Shown here piece by piece: positions 11,579 to 23,499 of a stretch of 64,000 bases of DNA. The position numbers and the translations under genes were made by a program. Source of the DNA: Rutidosis leptorrhynchoides (taxonomy: Eukaryota > Streptophyta > Magnoliopsida > Asterales > Asteraceae); NCBI RefSeq assembly GCF_046630445.1, contig NC_092341.1, forward strand, positions 6,202,001 to 6,266,000, in the 5' to 3' direction. Position 1 is the first letter of the stretch. The number at the start of each line of letters is the position of its first letter. Below the pieces are notes generated by a model that was not told the DNA's origin, did not search any database, and saw nothing but the letters and a program-made list of their open reading frames with translations.

Positions 11579-11673
11579 AAGTACTAAAGCATCCGGTACT
11601 TTGGATGGGGCTTGTTAGGCCCGATAGATCTATCTTTAGGGTTCGCGTCAATTAGGGTGTCTGTTCCCTAATT
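11579..11673. repeat. String of short hairpins in the long solo LTR
   Basis: Consecutive inverted repeats: AAGTAC (11579-11584) with GTACTT (11596-11601); GGGC (11608-11611) with GCCC (11619-11622); the perfect palindrome GATAGATCTATC (11623-11634); and AATTAGGG (11650-11657) with CCCTAATT (11666-11673), an 8-bp stem with an 8-base loop. Confidence 0.75.
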
Positions 11674-12076
11674 CTTAGATTACCAGACTAAAAGGGGCAT
11701 ATTCGATTTCGGTCATTCAACCATATAATATAGTTTCGATTACTTGTGCCTATTTCGTAAAACAGTTATAAAAGCAGTGCATGTATTCTCAGTCCCAAAT
11801 ATATATATTGCAAAAGCATTTAAAAAGGGAGCAAATGAAACTCACAATACTGTATTTTGTAGTAAAAATACATATGACGATATTGAACAATGCAGGGTTG
11901 GCCTCGGATTCACGAGCCTATATCATTTGTATATATATATATTAAAACATATAACGGAAATCACATAATTTTTATTTATTAATATATATTTTTGTATTTA
12001 TATAGGATTTATATTAACTTCCATTTAAAACACATACTTATATTATATCTTAAATTATATGTGATATATATTTAAT

Positions 12077-12077
12077 T

Positions 12078-12158
<81 letters not shown>
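12077..12158. repeat. (TA)n microsatellite
   Basis: About 40 TA units inside the solo LTR. The overlapping Tyr/Ile open frame is an artefact. Confidence 0.95.
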
Positions 12159-12160
<2 letters not shown>

Positions 12161-12781
12161 CTTAAAGTGATTGATATCTATTCGTTTAGTTATATTATTA
12201 TATATATGTCCATATATTTATATATATGTTTAGTGTTAATTAAAATTAGTAATTTGTTATACAGAGGTATTTATAGGAAAAATATATATATTTGTTTGAT
12301 ATACAGCTATATGAAATATTAATATAATTATGGTATATGTAATATGTATACTTTTTTTGTACATAATAATTATCTAAAAAAAAATTTTATAGTTTTGATA
12401 ATAATGGTTTACTAATAATAAATATATTGTTAATAATAATAATACTAATAATTATAACTATAATTTTACTACTAAAGATAATAGCTTTAATAATGATATT
12501 AATACTACTATAAATGATAAAATGTTAATTTGCATTTTGATAGTGATAATAATAAATAATTTATAAAAAATATATATATATAACTACAATTGTAACTAAC
12601 ATCATAATACTAATAATAATAATTAATAATTACTACTTTAGTAGTTATAATAACATTAATAATCAATAAACATAATAATAATAATAATATTAATAATAAC
12701 AATAATAATAATAATGATAATAATAATAATAGTATTGTGAATAAGAGTGTATACCCTTCAAATAAGCTTTTTATAAAAAGA

Positions 12782-12850
12782 ACACCCCAAACGAGACTCA
12801 AACCCATGACCTCTCGAACACCCGACTAACCCTTAACCATTTCGCCACCT
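12782..12850 (-). other. tRNA-like (Pol III A/B box) module in the solo LTR
   Basis: On the minus strand TGGCGAAATGG fits the Pol III A-box consensus TRGYNNARNNG. About 32 bp further on, GGTTTGAGTCT is a two-mismatch B box. Cloverleaf pairing is poor, so this is not a functional tRNA gene. It may be a tRNA-derived relic in the LTR. Confidence 0.45.
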
Positions 12851-13035
12851 CTATTTTTCTGATTTAAACCCCATAGTGTAATTTATATCCCGTCACTTAT
12901 CTTCTTCCATTCCAACATCTCGGCCCAATCTACTATTAAATGGCAGCCCAACATCATTTACAGTTTAAATGACCCACAAAGTAATTTATGAAACCCAATA
13001 AGCCTGACTTGGTAGCTGACTGATTAAATAAAAAA

Positions 13036-13112
13036 AATGCAGCAGACAAGAATTGAACCCAGCACTTCTCGTATAACACAAACAACACCAACCATCAATC
13101 TATCTTCTATTT
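13036..13112 (-). other. Second, weaker tRNA-like module
   Basis: The minus strand contains GGTTCAATTCT (B-box-like, one mismatch) with no clear A box. Next to it, CTATTTTTCTGAT at 13107-13119 also occurs beside the first module at 12851-12863. The two modules may therefore be diverged copies of one duplication about 256 bp apart. Confidence 0.35.
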
Positions 13113-15557
13113 TTCTGATATAATTGGTACTCATATTTATATACCCCCTATTTCGGTTTTCCTTCTTCATCATCTAATTATCATTATCATTATTATCTAA
13201 ATCTTAAGATCATTATCATTTTTATTATTCATGTAGCCTCACCATTTTGCTTCATCATCATTTTCATTCTCGTTACCATCGGATATCATCACCATCATCT
13301 AACATTACGAATCATTATCATATCAAAATCATAATCCTAACCAACCTATTTTCATAATAATCATTATCATTGTCATTAACAATAACATAATACCGAACCC
13401 ATTAACTTCTCTGTTTCGAATAGTAGTCACTCAATAAGAATTGTGTTGGTTTATGACTGTGGCTCGACTGATACGATTGAACATAGAAACAGATGAAGAC
13501 GGCAGCCCACTGAAAGGTTTGGTTATCGGCCCAACAGATTATAAAACTTTACGGCCCAACTAGATAATGAAATATGGTAGCCCAATAATGAAAACTGAAA
13601 TTACCAGGCTAAGTTTAACAAGTAATTAAAGAGTGTCGGTTGGGTGATAGCGACAGAAAAGGAATGAAACAATAAATAACAGCAGCCATAAATCTTGGGT
13701 TCGTGGTTTTAATCGAGACTGAAACAGAAAAAAAAATAGCAGCTCATCGTGATCATACTTGTCATCTTGTTATCTTCATGTTCACGTTTCATTTCATCAA
13801 CGAATCATTAAAGAAACTGTCCCTTATGTATGTAATCATTACCGAAAATTCATCGTTGTTTGTGGGTTTATGGAACCAAAAACAGAATTTTATATGTGGT
13901 GTTAAAGTTGGAAGTGGTTGTGGTTTGGTTGGGTGTTGATGAAACAAGGCCGAAAGAAAGCAGAAACAAGAGGTGTTCATTGGATTGTGGGTTCCAGTGG
14001 TGACTAGTGTTGTGATCGACTATATGAATCGATGAAGGTGAATTTGTTTGTAGGTTGATGGTGATCGATGGTGATGATATGGATGGTTCACGACGACGGG
14101 TAAGGTGAAGGTTGATGGGTGGTAAAGGTTCGATGGTGGTGGGTGTTCGAGCATGATGGTCGTAGGTGTGGTGGTGAAGTGGTGGAGGATGTAAAAGGTG
14201 ATAGAAAGTGGTGCTTGACGATGGTGGTGTTTGCGATAGATAAAAGAAAAGAAGCATGATAGTGATAGTCTCCGGTGGTGGTTTGTGTGATATAGGTTGA
14301 TCAACGTCTATGTGCAGGAGTATATGTGTACATATACATATATATTCACACTATAATTATTGGTGGGGAAAGAAAGCAAAAGAGAAACAATAATAGATCA
14401 TACAGTATGCATATTAGTTAGCCGCCTTCAATTATTTAGTTTCATGCACTGACAGCTTTAACGGGTTGAAATATCGTGTCCATTGCTAAACAGTTAACGC
14501 ATAAAAACGTTCCTAAAAATCCCAAATTTTTAGATTAAATATATTTAATTATTTCACTCATTAACTGTTTGAAACCTGATCAAAAAGGTTCGATAATTAT
14601 TTATTTTCTGTTCCGATTTATATGTACGGTGTACTAATATTTAAACTAAAAAATAATAAAAATATTTTTAACAAATCTAACATTTTCGAAATCGATTTAC
14701 AGTTCAACTTTTATTTTAGTCCCTCAAGAACATGTAATATATCTATATTAAAACTAACGCAACGTCAACCGAGTGTTACTAACGTTTACTAATTATGCTC
14801 GAAATAATTTATATTCCCTTTCTATATATAAACAGTTTTTAAATAGCAAAGTTAATTACTAAAACAATTATATTATATATTTTTAAACAAATAAATTTAA
14901 TATAACTTTATATATTTACAAGTAATATTTATATACATATTTATATATATCTATATATTCTATAGTTTCCATTAATCGCATTTTATTTTATTTATTTTAC
15001 AATATAAATCCTAATAATCATTTTACATAATATTCTAAATTATATTTCAAATTATAAATACCTATTTAAATATATAGGTTATCTATTTACAAATAGTTGT
15101 TCGTGAATCATCGGGAATGGTCGAAAGTCAAACGAATATATGAAACAATTCGAAATATTTGTGACTCAACATTACAGACTTTGCTTATCGTATTGAAATC
15201 ATATAAAGATTAAGTTTAAATTTGGTCAGAAATTCCCGGGTCGTCACACAGGCGTAGTTAAGGGCAAGGGGGTTATCGAACATTAGGTGTCCCGTGATGA
15301 TGCTTTGTTGGAGTTTTGATGTTGGCCTAACGTTTTGGGTAGTTTAGTCCCAAACCATGCTCGAAGTGTCGTTTGGATTGTAAACTATCAATCGTAGTGG
15401 GTCGAACTTGTATTAACTTAATTAGTGGCCTTTGTGCCTTTTGCAAACACTTGAATTGTTGTACGTTTAAATGGAATGGTTTACGTATTTAATTGGCGCG
15501 TAAATGTGTATTATAAAAAAAAATTATCGTATGGATTACGGGTTGGGTTGTTACAAG

Positions 15558-15569
15558 TGGTATCAGAGT
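15558..15569 (+). other. Primer binding site, initiator tRNA-Met type
   Basis: TGGTATCAGAGT starts 2 bp after the LTR end at 15555 and matches the usual plant TGGTATCAGAGC primer site with one change. Confidence 0.9.
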
Positions 15570-15956
15570 ATGGTCTAAAGGATTTAGGTGACTTGAGATA
15601 GGCACCTAGACTTAGACTTTTGTGTTGTGGAATTATATGCGGGACTTGTAGGACTACGGGTCGGTGCGGGGTTTGATTAGTTCTTTGATGCATAGGTGGA
15701 CTAACTATGCTATATTATGATGTTACTAATCGTGTGTTATTGTTTTAAACATCGAACAAAATGATTGTGATACGTTTGAGCATGGCACGGCATGTGAGCG
15801 TAATAGTGAGTCGCGACCACTATTACGGTTGCAAGTCAAGTCAAGCAAGGATGTGCGACAAGTATCGAGCTAGATGTGGTGTGTGTGCGGTCATATGCAT
15901 AGGTATATATGAGTATTAAATTGTTGGTGATGTCTAATCCATTTTTAATCTTTAGA

Positions 15957-18900
15957 ATGAAGACGAGAAACGGAACGAATACAAATGGCAATGGTGGTCC
16001 CTCTCATGTGGAGGAAGATGAGATGACTACCAAGATTGAGACCGATTTAGAAAACTATGTTTCGGTTTTCTCACGAAGGGTTAAACAAATATTCGAAGAG
16101 TCGGTTTCAGAACAAATTGTCGATATGATTCAAGAATGGATGACTAATGCCGTTAAAGAAGAAGTTGAAAGGAGGTTTCCTAGACCTCAAAATGTGGGCG
16201 AGTTGGAGTTTAGCTACAAGAACTTCTTGGCGACTAAGCCTCCTCACTTTCACGGGGATCCCGACCCCATGAAGAGTGTGGCTTGGATTTCAGATGTTGA
16301 AGGTTATTTTCGCATGACCGAGTGCCCTCCCGAAAAGAAAACAAGGCTTGCTACTAGTTTGTTAAGGGGCCATGCTAAAGATTGGCTCGATGGCAAGATT
16401 AATATGGTGGGTGATGCGGCTTTTGTGGGGTTATCTTGGGCGGATTTCAAGAAGGAGTTTTTCCTTGAATATCGTACGCAAGCGGATCTTTCCAAATTGC
16501 GCAACGAGTTAAGGAACATGCATCAAGGGTCTTTAGACCTAAACACTCTTAAAACCAACTTTCTCGCTAAGGCGCGTTTTTGCCCCGAGTATGTGGGGAA
16601 TGATCAATTGTTAATGGAAGACTTTCATGCGACCCTTAGAGATGATTTGAAGGGTAAAATTAGTATTGGTCATGTTGAGACCTTTGCTAAGCTTTTGGTG
16701 GTGGCGAAGGGGTTTGAAGTGCAAGCTCCGAGTCTGGTTAGTTATGCGCCAAGTAAATGAAAGTTTGAAGCTTCTAATTTTTCGAACAAGAAGGGTAAGG
16801 GAGCATCCGAAAGTGTCGGTAGCGTGAAGAAGGGTGCTTCTAGTGGTCACATGGTCACTTGTTTCAATTGTGGGCAAAAAGGTCACTACTCTCGTGATTG
16901 CCCAAAACCGCGTACTAATGTGATCACATGTTTCAATTGTCAACAAGAAGGGCACCGAAAGTCGGAGTGCCCCGAACTTCGAAATGATCAAGTTAAGAGA
17001 ATGGAGAAGGCGGCAGGGTCGGCTAGGGGACATAATTATTTGATGACCCATGACGAAGCCAAGCAATCCAATGAAGTCGTTTCAGGTACTTTCATGGTTA
17101 ACTCTAATCCCGCAAGGATTTTATTTGATAGCGGTGCAAATTTATCGTTTGTGTCTCTAAAATTTGTGCCTAAACTTAATAAACCGTTAGCTAAGTTAAG
17201 TCGTCCGGTAGAAGTCGAAATAGCGGATGGCAAGACGGTGCTAGTGGTTGATGTGTGTAAAAATTGTAATGTTGTGTTTGGTTCCGAGAACTTTAATATT
17301 GATCTCATTCCGATGACGTTGGGTGATTTTGATATCGTGGTTGGTATGGATTGGCTCGATCATAATAGAGCCGATATTGCGTGCCATGAAAAAACTATTC
17401 GTGTGAAGACCCCAAGTGGGGGAGAGTTAATCATTCATGGTGATAAACGTAGAAGACTTGTACCGGTATGCACTTTTGCACGGGCACATCGTTTCCTTGT
17501 TAGTGGTGGCATGGCTTTTCTTACCCATGTTGTTGATACTCGTGATGAGCCACCACCCATTCGTGAAATTCCGGTGGTAAACGAGTTTGAAGATGTTTTT
17601 CCGGATGAGTTACCGGGTGTTCCAGCGGAAAGACAAGTCGAATTTCGCATTGAGTTAGTTCCGGGAGCTACTCCCATTGCTAAAACTCCTTATCGTTTAG
17701 CACCGACGGAAATGCCAGAATTGTTGAATCAAATTCAAAAGTTACTTGAGAAGGGTTTTATTCGACCGAGTGCTTCGCCATGGGGTGCTCCGGTTTTATT
17801 CGTGAAAAAGAAGGATGGAAGTATGCGGATGTGTATCGACTATCGGGAGTTGAATAAAGTGACGATCAAGAATCGTTATCCATTGCCTAGGATTGACGAT
17901 TTGTTTGACCAGCTCCAAGGTGCGACGTATTTCTCAAAAATTGACCTACGGTCCGACTATCACCAAATGCGGGTCCGTGAGGAAGATATTGAGAAAATGA
18001 CCTTTCGAACACGTTACGGGCATTTTGAATTTGTGGTTATGCCTTTTGGTCTTACGAATGCACCGGCGGTATTCATGGATCTTATGAACCGAGTGTGCCA
18101 ACCTATGTTGGACAAGTCGATAATTGTGTTCATTGACGATATTCTTGTCTATTCTAAGAGCATGACGGAACATGAACACCATTTGCGCGAAGTATTCAAG
18201 ATGTTGAGAAAAGAGAAGTTGTATGCTAAATTCTCAAAATGTGAATTTTGGCTAAGGGAGGTTCAATTTCTTGGCCATATTGTGAACAAGGATGGTATTC
18301 AAGTGGATCCGAGGAAGATAGAGACGGTGAAGGATTGGGGATAACCGACTACGCCTACGGAAATCCGAAGTTTTCTCAGATTGGCCGGTTATTATCGTCG
18401 GTTTATCCAAGACTTTTCCAAGATTGCTTCGCCATTAACTAAGTTGACAAGGAAGTATACGAGATTCAATTGGGAGAATGAGCAAGAAATCGCTTTTCAA
18501 TTGTGGAAAGAGAAATTGTGTAAAACTCCGGTCTTAGTATTGCCGGAAGGTGTAGATGATATGACGGTCTATTGTGATGCTTCTTTGAATGGGCTCGGGT
18601 GTGTTCTAATGCAACGAGGTAAAGTCATCGCTTACGCCTCTCGCCAATTAAAGGAACATGAAAAGAGATACCCGACTCATGATCTCGAATTAGCGGTGGT
18701 GGTCCATGCTAAAATTTGGCGTCATTACTTGTATGGTGTCAAGTGTACGATTTATTCGGATCACAAGAGTTTGAAACATCTTTTTGATCAACGGGATTTG
18801 AATTATCGTCAACGTAGATGGATGAATGTGGTGAAGGATTATGATTGTGAGATACTTTATCATCCGGGCAAGGCGAATGTGGTCACAGATGCGTTAAACC

Positions 18901-20432
18901 GAAAGAGTCACCACCCGGCATTACGATTGGGATTGTTACGTATGATTATTACTAACGATTTTCTTGAAAAACTTGGTGTTATTCAAATAGAGGCTTACGT
19001 TCACAACAAGCATGCGGAACGAATTGTGGGGCAATCGAAATTCATTACGATGGGTTCGCGTAGTTTATTGTCTTTTCAAGAAAGAGTGTGGGTGCTTAAG
19101 ATGGGTGATTTTCGAAAGGTGCTTCTTGATGAGGCACACAAGTCTAAGTATTCAATACATCCGGGTGCGACGAAGATGTACCATGATTTGAAGAAAGATT
19201 ATTGGTGGCCGGGCATGAAACGCGACGTTGTTAAGTATGTTGAGCAATGCGTCACGTGTCTGCAAGTTAAAGCCGAACACCAAAAGCCTTATGGTAAGTT
19301 GCAACCGCTAGAAATTCCGATGTGGAAGTGGGAGCATATTACCATGGATTTTATTACCAAGTTTCCGAAAACGGCAAGAACCCAATTTGACACTATTTGG
19401 GTGATTGTCGATAGATTGACGAAGAGTGCGTTGTTTCTTCCTATTAAAGAAGCAATTTCGTTGGAGGCACTAGCGAAAATGTTCATTAAAGAGGTGATAT
19501 CAAGACATGGCGTTCCCGCGTCTATTGTTTCGGATCGGGACACGCGTTTTACTTCTCGATTTTGGAAGAAGTTTCATGAAGATATGGGTACGAGGGTAAA
19601 TATGAGTAAGGCGTATCATCCTCAAACGGATGGTCAAACCGAACGTACGAATCAAACATTAGAGGATATGTTACGTGCGTGCGTTATTGATTTTGGCGGT
19701 AGTTGGGACGAACATTTGCCATTGGTGGAATTCTCGTACAATAATAGTTTTCACTCTAGTATTGGAATGCCACCATATGAGATGTTATACGGTAGGAGGT
19801 GTCGAACCCCGATTTGTTAGGGTGATGTGGGTCAAAGGGAAGTCGGGAGCACCGACTTGGTATTGGAGACAAATAGCAAAATCGATATGATTCGGGCTCG
19901 TTTAAAGGCGGCGCAAGATAGACAAAAGTCTTACGTCGATAAACGTAGGCGACCGATCGAATTTGAAAAAGGTGATATGGTGATGCTTAAGGTTTCGCCA
20001 TGGAAGGGTATCATTCGGTTTCGAAAACGGGGAAAGTTAGCTCCTCGGTTTATTGGGCCATTTAAGATTTTGGCTCGTGTTGGTGAAGTTGCTTATCGTT
20101 TGGAATTACCCGAAGAGCTTGCGGGGATCCATAATACATTTCATGTTTCCCATCTCCGTAAGTGTCTTGTGGATGATTCATCGTGGATGCCACTAGATGA
20201 TATCGAGTTAAACAACAAGTTGGAGTATGTCGAAGAGCCGATTGCTATACTTGATGAGAAGGTTAAAATGTTGCGTAACAAGGAGGTGAGGACCTTTAAG
20301 GTCCAATGGCGTCGTAGTAAAGGTTCCGAGTTTACTTGGGAGCCCGAAGAATTTGTGTTGGTTTATCTTCCCTCGTGCCATGCGGCTTGGATCGCGAGGA
20401 CGCGCTTCGATTTAAGTGGGGGAGAGTTGTAA
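15957..20432 (+). pseudogene. Tekay-like gag-pol polyprotein, one frame with three stops
   Basis: Structural protein and enzymes of the chromovirus in a single frame. Upstream in-frame ATG at 15909; the MKTRNG start at 15957 is more usual. Counting from 15909: gag about 100-230; zinc knuckles C318-C331 and C341-C354; protease DSGA at 407; reverse transcriptase with FIDD at 741-744; RNase H from YCDAS at 888; integrase with an HHCC finger near 1084 and D1147, D1209, E1245 (35 residues between the last two); a chromodomain-like C-terminus (VQWRRSKGSEFTWEPEEF). Stops in the same frame: TGA 16758-16760, TAA 18342-18344, TAG 19818-19820. No frameshift separates them. The natural stop TAA lies at 20430-20432, 3 bp into the LTR. 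Confidence 0.95.
20414..20427 (+). other. Polypurine tract
   Basis: AAGTGGGGGAGAGT directly before the 3' LTR, the plus-strand primer site. It overlaps the last codons of gag-pol. Confidence 0.9.
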
Positions 20433-20742
20433 CACCCCGTTTTCCCGTGCGCGTCTAAAGGTACGTACTTAATCAATAGTACGCTTATAACTTACTCGTT
20501 ATGTGATTAAATGAACTAAAGTGTTAGTTAGGTGTAAGTGCATATATGTATATGTGTGTATATATATATGGGTATATGCGAATGCGTGCGTATACGTGTT
20601 TGTGTATGTGTCGCGATGGTGTTGAGTCGTGTGAGACTTAAGGGCGAAGCTTAGACGTGCATAGGAATAGTGAACGAGGTGTGCTAGTTGTATGAACCTT
20701 CATTTTATGATTTGTTGTCTAAGTGACCAGGAACAGGCCAAT

Positions 20743-20865
20743 GTCGCGCCGCGAGGAATGGGGCCGCGACGCTGCAAACAAAGCAAATCCAGATCAGAAC
20801 TTGAGTTAAGAAGGATCGTTTTTCCTTCTTTATGTCGCGCCGCGACAAAGGTGCCGCTCCATGGC
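20743..20865. repeat. GC palindrome pairs in the 3' LTR
   Basis: Same four units as at 9745-9867, now GTCGCGCCGCGAG (20743), GCCGCGACGCTGC (20763), GTCGCGCCGCGAC (20834) and GCCGCTCCATGGC (20853). The copies differ from the 5' LTR mainly at CpG or GC positions inside the arms. Confidence 0.9.
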
Positions 20866-21750
20866 AATTCTGCAGTTCTGACTCCGAATTTCACTCAAAT
20901 TAAATAGGGTTTAGGGGCAATTTGGTCTTTTTGCGTGTAGATCTGGTTGGAGCTTTTAATATCAACCACTTATTCTTCATTTCTTATTTCTTTTCCATTT
21001 TCTTTTACATTTTCCTCTCAAATCCTAAAACCCACTAACTTTAATCTTGATATTTGAAGGTGAAGAGTTGTGAATCAAACCTAGGAGCAAGAATTAAAGT
21101 TGTTCATTGTATCTCTAGCTACACGTTCATAGTCTTGGTAAGTTCTAACTCTAAATCTTGAGTTTTAATTAGTTTAAGCTAGGGTTTGGTCCATATGGAA
21201 CTTGTGTGACCCATTTGAGGGTTAAATGGGTGGGTTTTGGGTTGGATTGTTGAAAGGAAACCCTAAATAGCTATTATCTAGGGTTTGGTCTTGTGATTTG
21301 AGGTTGTAAGTGCTAAATGATGTTGTTAATCATTAATGCACTTTTAAAAGGATGAAAGAGTTGTTATTGTGTAAGTTTGACTTGATTTATGAGTCAAATA
21401 GTCAAAAGAGCACTAGTTGACCTAATCGGGCGAAATGGTTATGAAATACACTAAGTTTATGTTAGTTGATGTTAATAGACCCTAATCACTAGCCTTAAAT
21501 GATCTATGACGAGGCGTGGCCATTAATGGGCGGTTTTGGGGTAGTTGAGTCATTTAATGCAATCGTGTCATTAAATACTCAAGGGTTAGAAGTTGGCATT
21601 TAATTCAACTAGATTGTATGTTAATAAATGCATAATGTAATAGGTATGTTACATTGAAGGGTTGCAAGCTCGGTTAGCTTTCACAAGAGACTTGAGGTGA
21701 GTGGAATGATTATGCATATGTGTATATAATGTATTTAATTGTACGAGATT

Positions 21751-21940
21751 CGATGTGGGTTTAAGTTTGGGCGGTATACCACATCGGGTCAATATATGAT
21801 ATGGGTTTAAGTTCGGGCGTTCGATGCCATGTCATATATGTGTGTGGGCATGTAGTGTGGGTTTAAAGTTCGGGCGTTCGATACCACATTACACGTGACG
21901 GGTGGGTTTAAAGTTCGGGCGATCGATACCACTCCGGGGT
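21751..21940 (+). repeat. Array of four covarying hairpins in the 3' LTR
   Basis: Four tandem units, each a stem around a conserved 19-22-base loop GTTTAA(A)GTTCGGGCG.TCGATA. Stems: CGATGTGG 21751-21758 with CCACATCG 21779-21786; ATATGATATGG 21794-21804 with CCATGTCATAT from 21827; TGTAGTGTGG 21851-21860 with CCACATTACA from 21884; GGGTGG 21900-21905 with CCACTC from 21929. Arms differ from unit to unit but pair within a unit. The three imperfect positions are all G-U in plus-sense RNA. Confidence 0.85.
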
Positions 21941-22579
21941 TAGTGTCATAATTTGTTGTGCACTAACGGTTGTTCGGAACACCAATGGGAAATTCGAAGT
22001 ACCATTCCTTGCACTATTGGTTAACCATGGCTATGTGTTTTGCTGCGTGGTGTTTTCACATTATTCGAGTTATATATGTTATCGTTGTGCTAGCTTGTGG
22101 TCTTGGAGATTTAGCGTTATGCCTTGCGCTGGTATGTCTTTTAAATTACTAGCGTGTATGAGGTAATTGTGTATGTGATTGCATGTAAGTAGGTTATATA
22201 TGTATGTGTATAATTATTGCATTCACTAAGCATTAGCTTACCCTCTCGTTGTTTATCTTTTTAGATGCAGGCGCAGTTAAGGGCAAGGGGGTTATCGAAC
22301 ATTAGGTGTCCCGTGATGATGCTTTGTTGGAGTTTTGATGTTGGCCTAACGTTTTGGGTAGTTTAGTCCCAAACCATGCTCGAAGTGTCGTTTGGATTGT
22401 AAACTATCAATCGTAGTGGGTCGAACTTGTATTAACTTAATTAGTAGCCTTTGTGCCTTTTGCAAACACTTGAATTGTTGTACGTTTAAATGGAATGGTT
22501 TACGTATTTAATTGGCGCGTAAATGTGTATTATAAAAAAAAATTATCGTATGAATTACGGGTTGGGTTGTTACAACGGT

Positions 22580-22692
22580 GTAGCCGTGTAGCATGCATCC
22601 AATTCAAATGTGATAATAAAAATAAATAAGACTGGTGGTTGTAATAATTATTACACGACTTAATACTCATTAACATCTTATAAATACGTTTT
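22580..22692. other. Short spacer between the Tekay element and the inverted-repeat unit
   Basis: Old target DNA that once continued from the MITE at 9422. It contains TTAATACTC at 22660-22668, which recurs at 29912-29920 just outside the right arm of the next unit. Confidence 0.5.
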
Positions 22693-23198
22693 ATGGTTTC
22701 CAAAAAATTATGAGGGTGGTCCCTGTAATTTACGCTAAATTTCACGTCGTGTCCCCGTATTTTTTCTGACGAGGTGCTCACCATACTTTCAAATATTGCG
22801 TGGGTTGTCCCTATCGCAAACAGCCATTAAAAATCTCAATTAAGTCATGAGATGTGCAATGCACATGAGGATATTTTTGTCATTTTTGTCCTTCGTCCAT
22901 ATTTTCATTTCTTTATCTCCATCATGTCCTTCGGCATTCAAATTTCATCTTCTTCGGTATTTTCCATTTTCTTCATTTTTTTAAAATCGTAAAATTCAAA
23001 ATTTAACTCAACTAAGACCATTTCTAACTCTAAGTGTGATGTCAGAGACAAATTGTGCACTTTTTGATGAAAAATAAGGTTTTAAATGTGAGTGTATTTG
23101 ACCTTCATTAACTCAAAGGTCAAAGTTTTCGGTCAAATATTTGTATAGTGATGTGGTAAAATCTAATTAGAAATTTACTAGAAATAATAAATTAATTA

Positions 23199-23202
23199 TA
23201 AT

Positions 23203-23254
<52 letters not shown>

Positions 23255-23267
23255 CATATATATATAC

Positions 23268-23356
<89 letters not shown>
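23199..23356. repeat. (TA)n/(CA)n compound microsatellite
   Basis: TA runs interrupted by a CA tract at 23223-23247. The Tyr/Ile open frame here is an artefact. Confidence 0.95.
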
Positions 23357-23357
<1 letters not shown>

Positions 23358-23499
23358 CTGAGTGGAAATCGTGTCAAACGAGGATACAGAGCCCGCGCTT
23401 CGTTGTGTAGAAGTTTTGATCGGTTAAAAAAGGTTAACGGCTCAGTTAACGTTCGATTGATTGAACGGTAAAAAACGATTAACGATTGGGCTACTAAAT

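Larger units (their letters stand above)
11002..15248 (-). mobile_element. 4.25-kb solo LTR inside the Tekay 5' LTR
   Basis: Begins TGTAAAGAACCCG and ends GGGTCGTCACA on the plus strand, flanked by a perfect 5-bp duplication CAGGC (10997-11001, 15249-15253). The uninterrupted 3' LTR shows the empty site. No primer site, polypurine tract or coding domain is inside, so it reads as one very long LTR left by LTR-LTR recombination. I take the minus strand as sense, because it starts TGTGACGACCC, a common Ty3 LTR start. The open frame at 13868-14257 is Pro/His/Ser/Thr-rich leader sequence, not a recognised protein. A related LTR is at 33330-35070. Confidence 0.85.
9430..15555 (+). repeat. 5' LTR of the Tekay-like element, interrupted
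   Basis: LTR sequence occupies 9430-11001 and 15254-15555, the rest being an inserted solo LTR plus its duplicated 5 bp. Compared with the 3' LTR it lacks 273 bp. The join at 10705-10708 lies on a shared GGAA, so the whole hairpin array present at 21751-21940 is missing here. The small open frame at 10699-10881 is just LTR sequence. Confidence 0.92.
9430..22574 (+). mobile_element. Tekay-like Ty3 chromovirus, complete but disabled
   Basis: Both ends are defined by LTRs starting TGTAACA and ending GTTGTTACA, and by a perfect 5-bp duplication ACGGT at 9425-9429 and 22575-22579. Order: 5' LTR (interrupted by a solo LTR), tRNA-Met primer site, gag-pol, polypurine tract, 3' LTR. Gag-pol order, LTR style and a C-terminal chromodomain-like segment place it in the chromoviruses, most like the Tekay/Del clade. 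LTRs are nearly identical by eye (roughly 2 percent differences), apart from a 273-bp deletion in the 5' LTR. The insertion is therefore young compared with the decayed DNA around it. Confidence 0.93.
20428..22574 (+). repeat. 3' LTR of the Tekay-like element (2147 bp)
   Basis: Uninterrupted LTR from TGTAACACCCC to GTTGTTACA. It keeps the hairpin array deleted from the 5' LTR and shows the original site of the solo-LTR insertion (CAGGCGCAG near 22270). The hydrophobic open frame at 21970-22152 is also present in the 5' LTR and is not considered a gene. Confidence 0.95.

Noticed and set aside
12782..12850. A true tRNA gene
   Set aside because: Acceptor and T stems do not pair and the B box has two mismatches.
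13868..14304. Minus-strand open frames of 94-129 codons in the solo LTR
   Set aside because: Low-complexity Pro/His/Ser/Thr translation of a GT/GA-rich leader; no domain recognised.
16304..17677. Minus-strand frames inside the Tekay gag-pol
   Set aside because: Shadows of the long plus-strand coding region.
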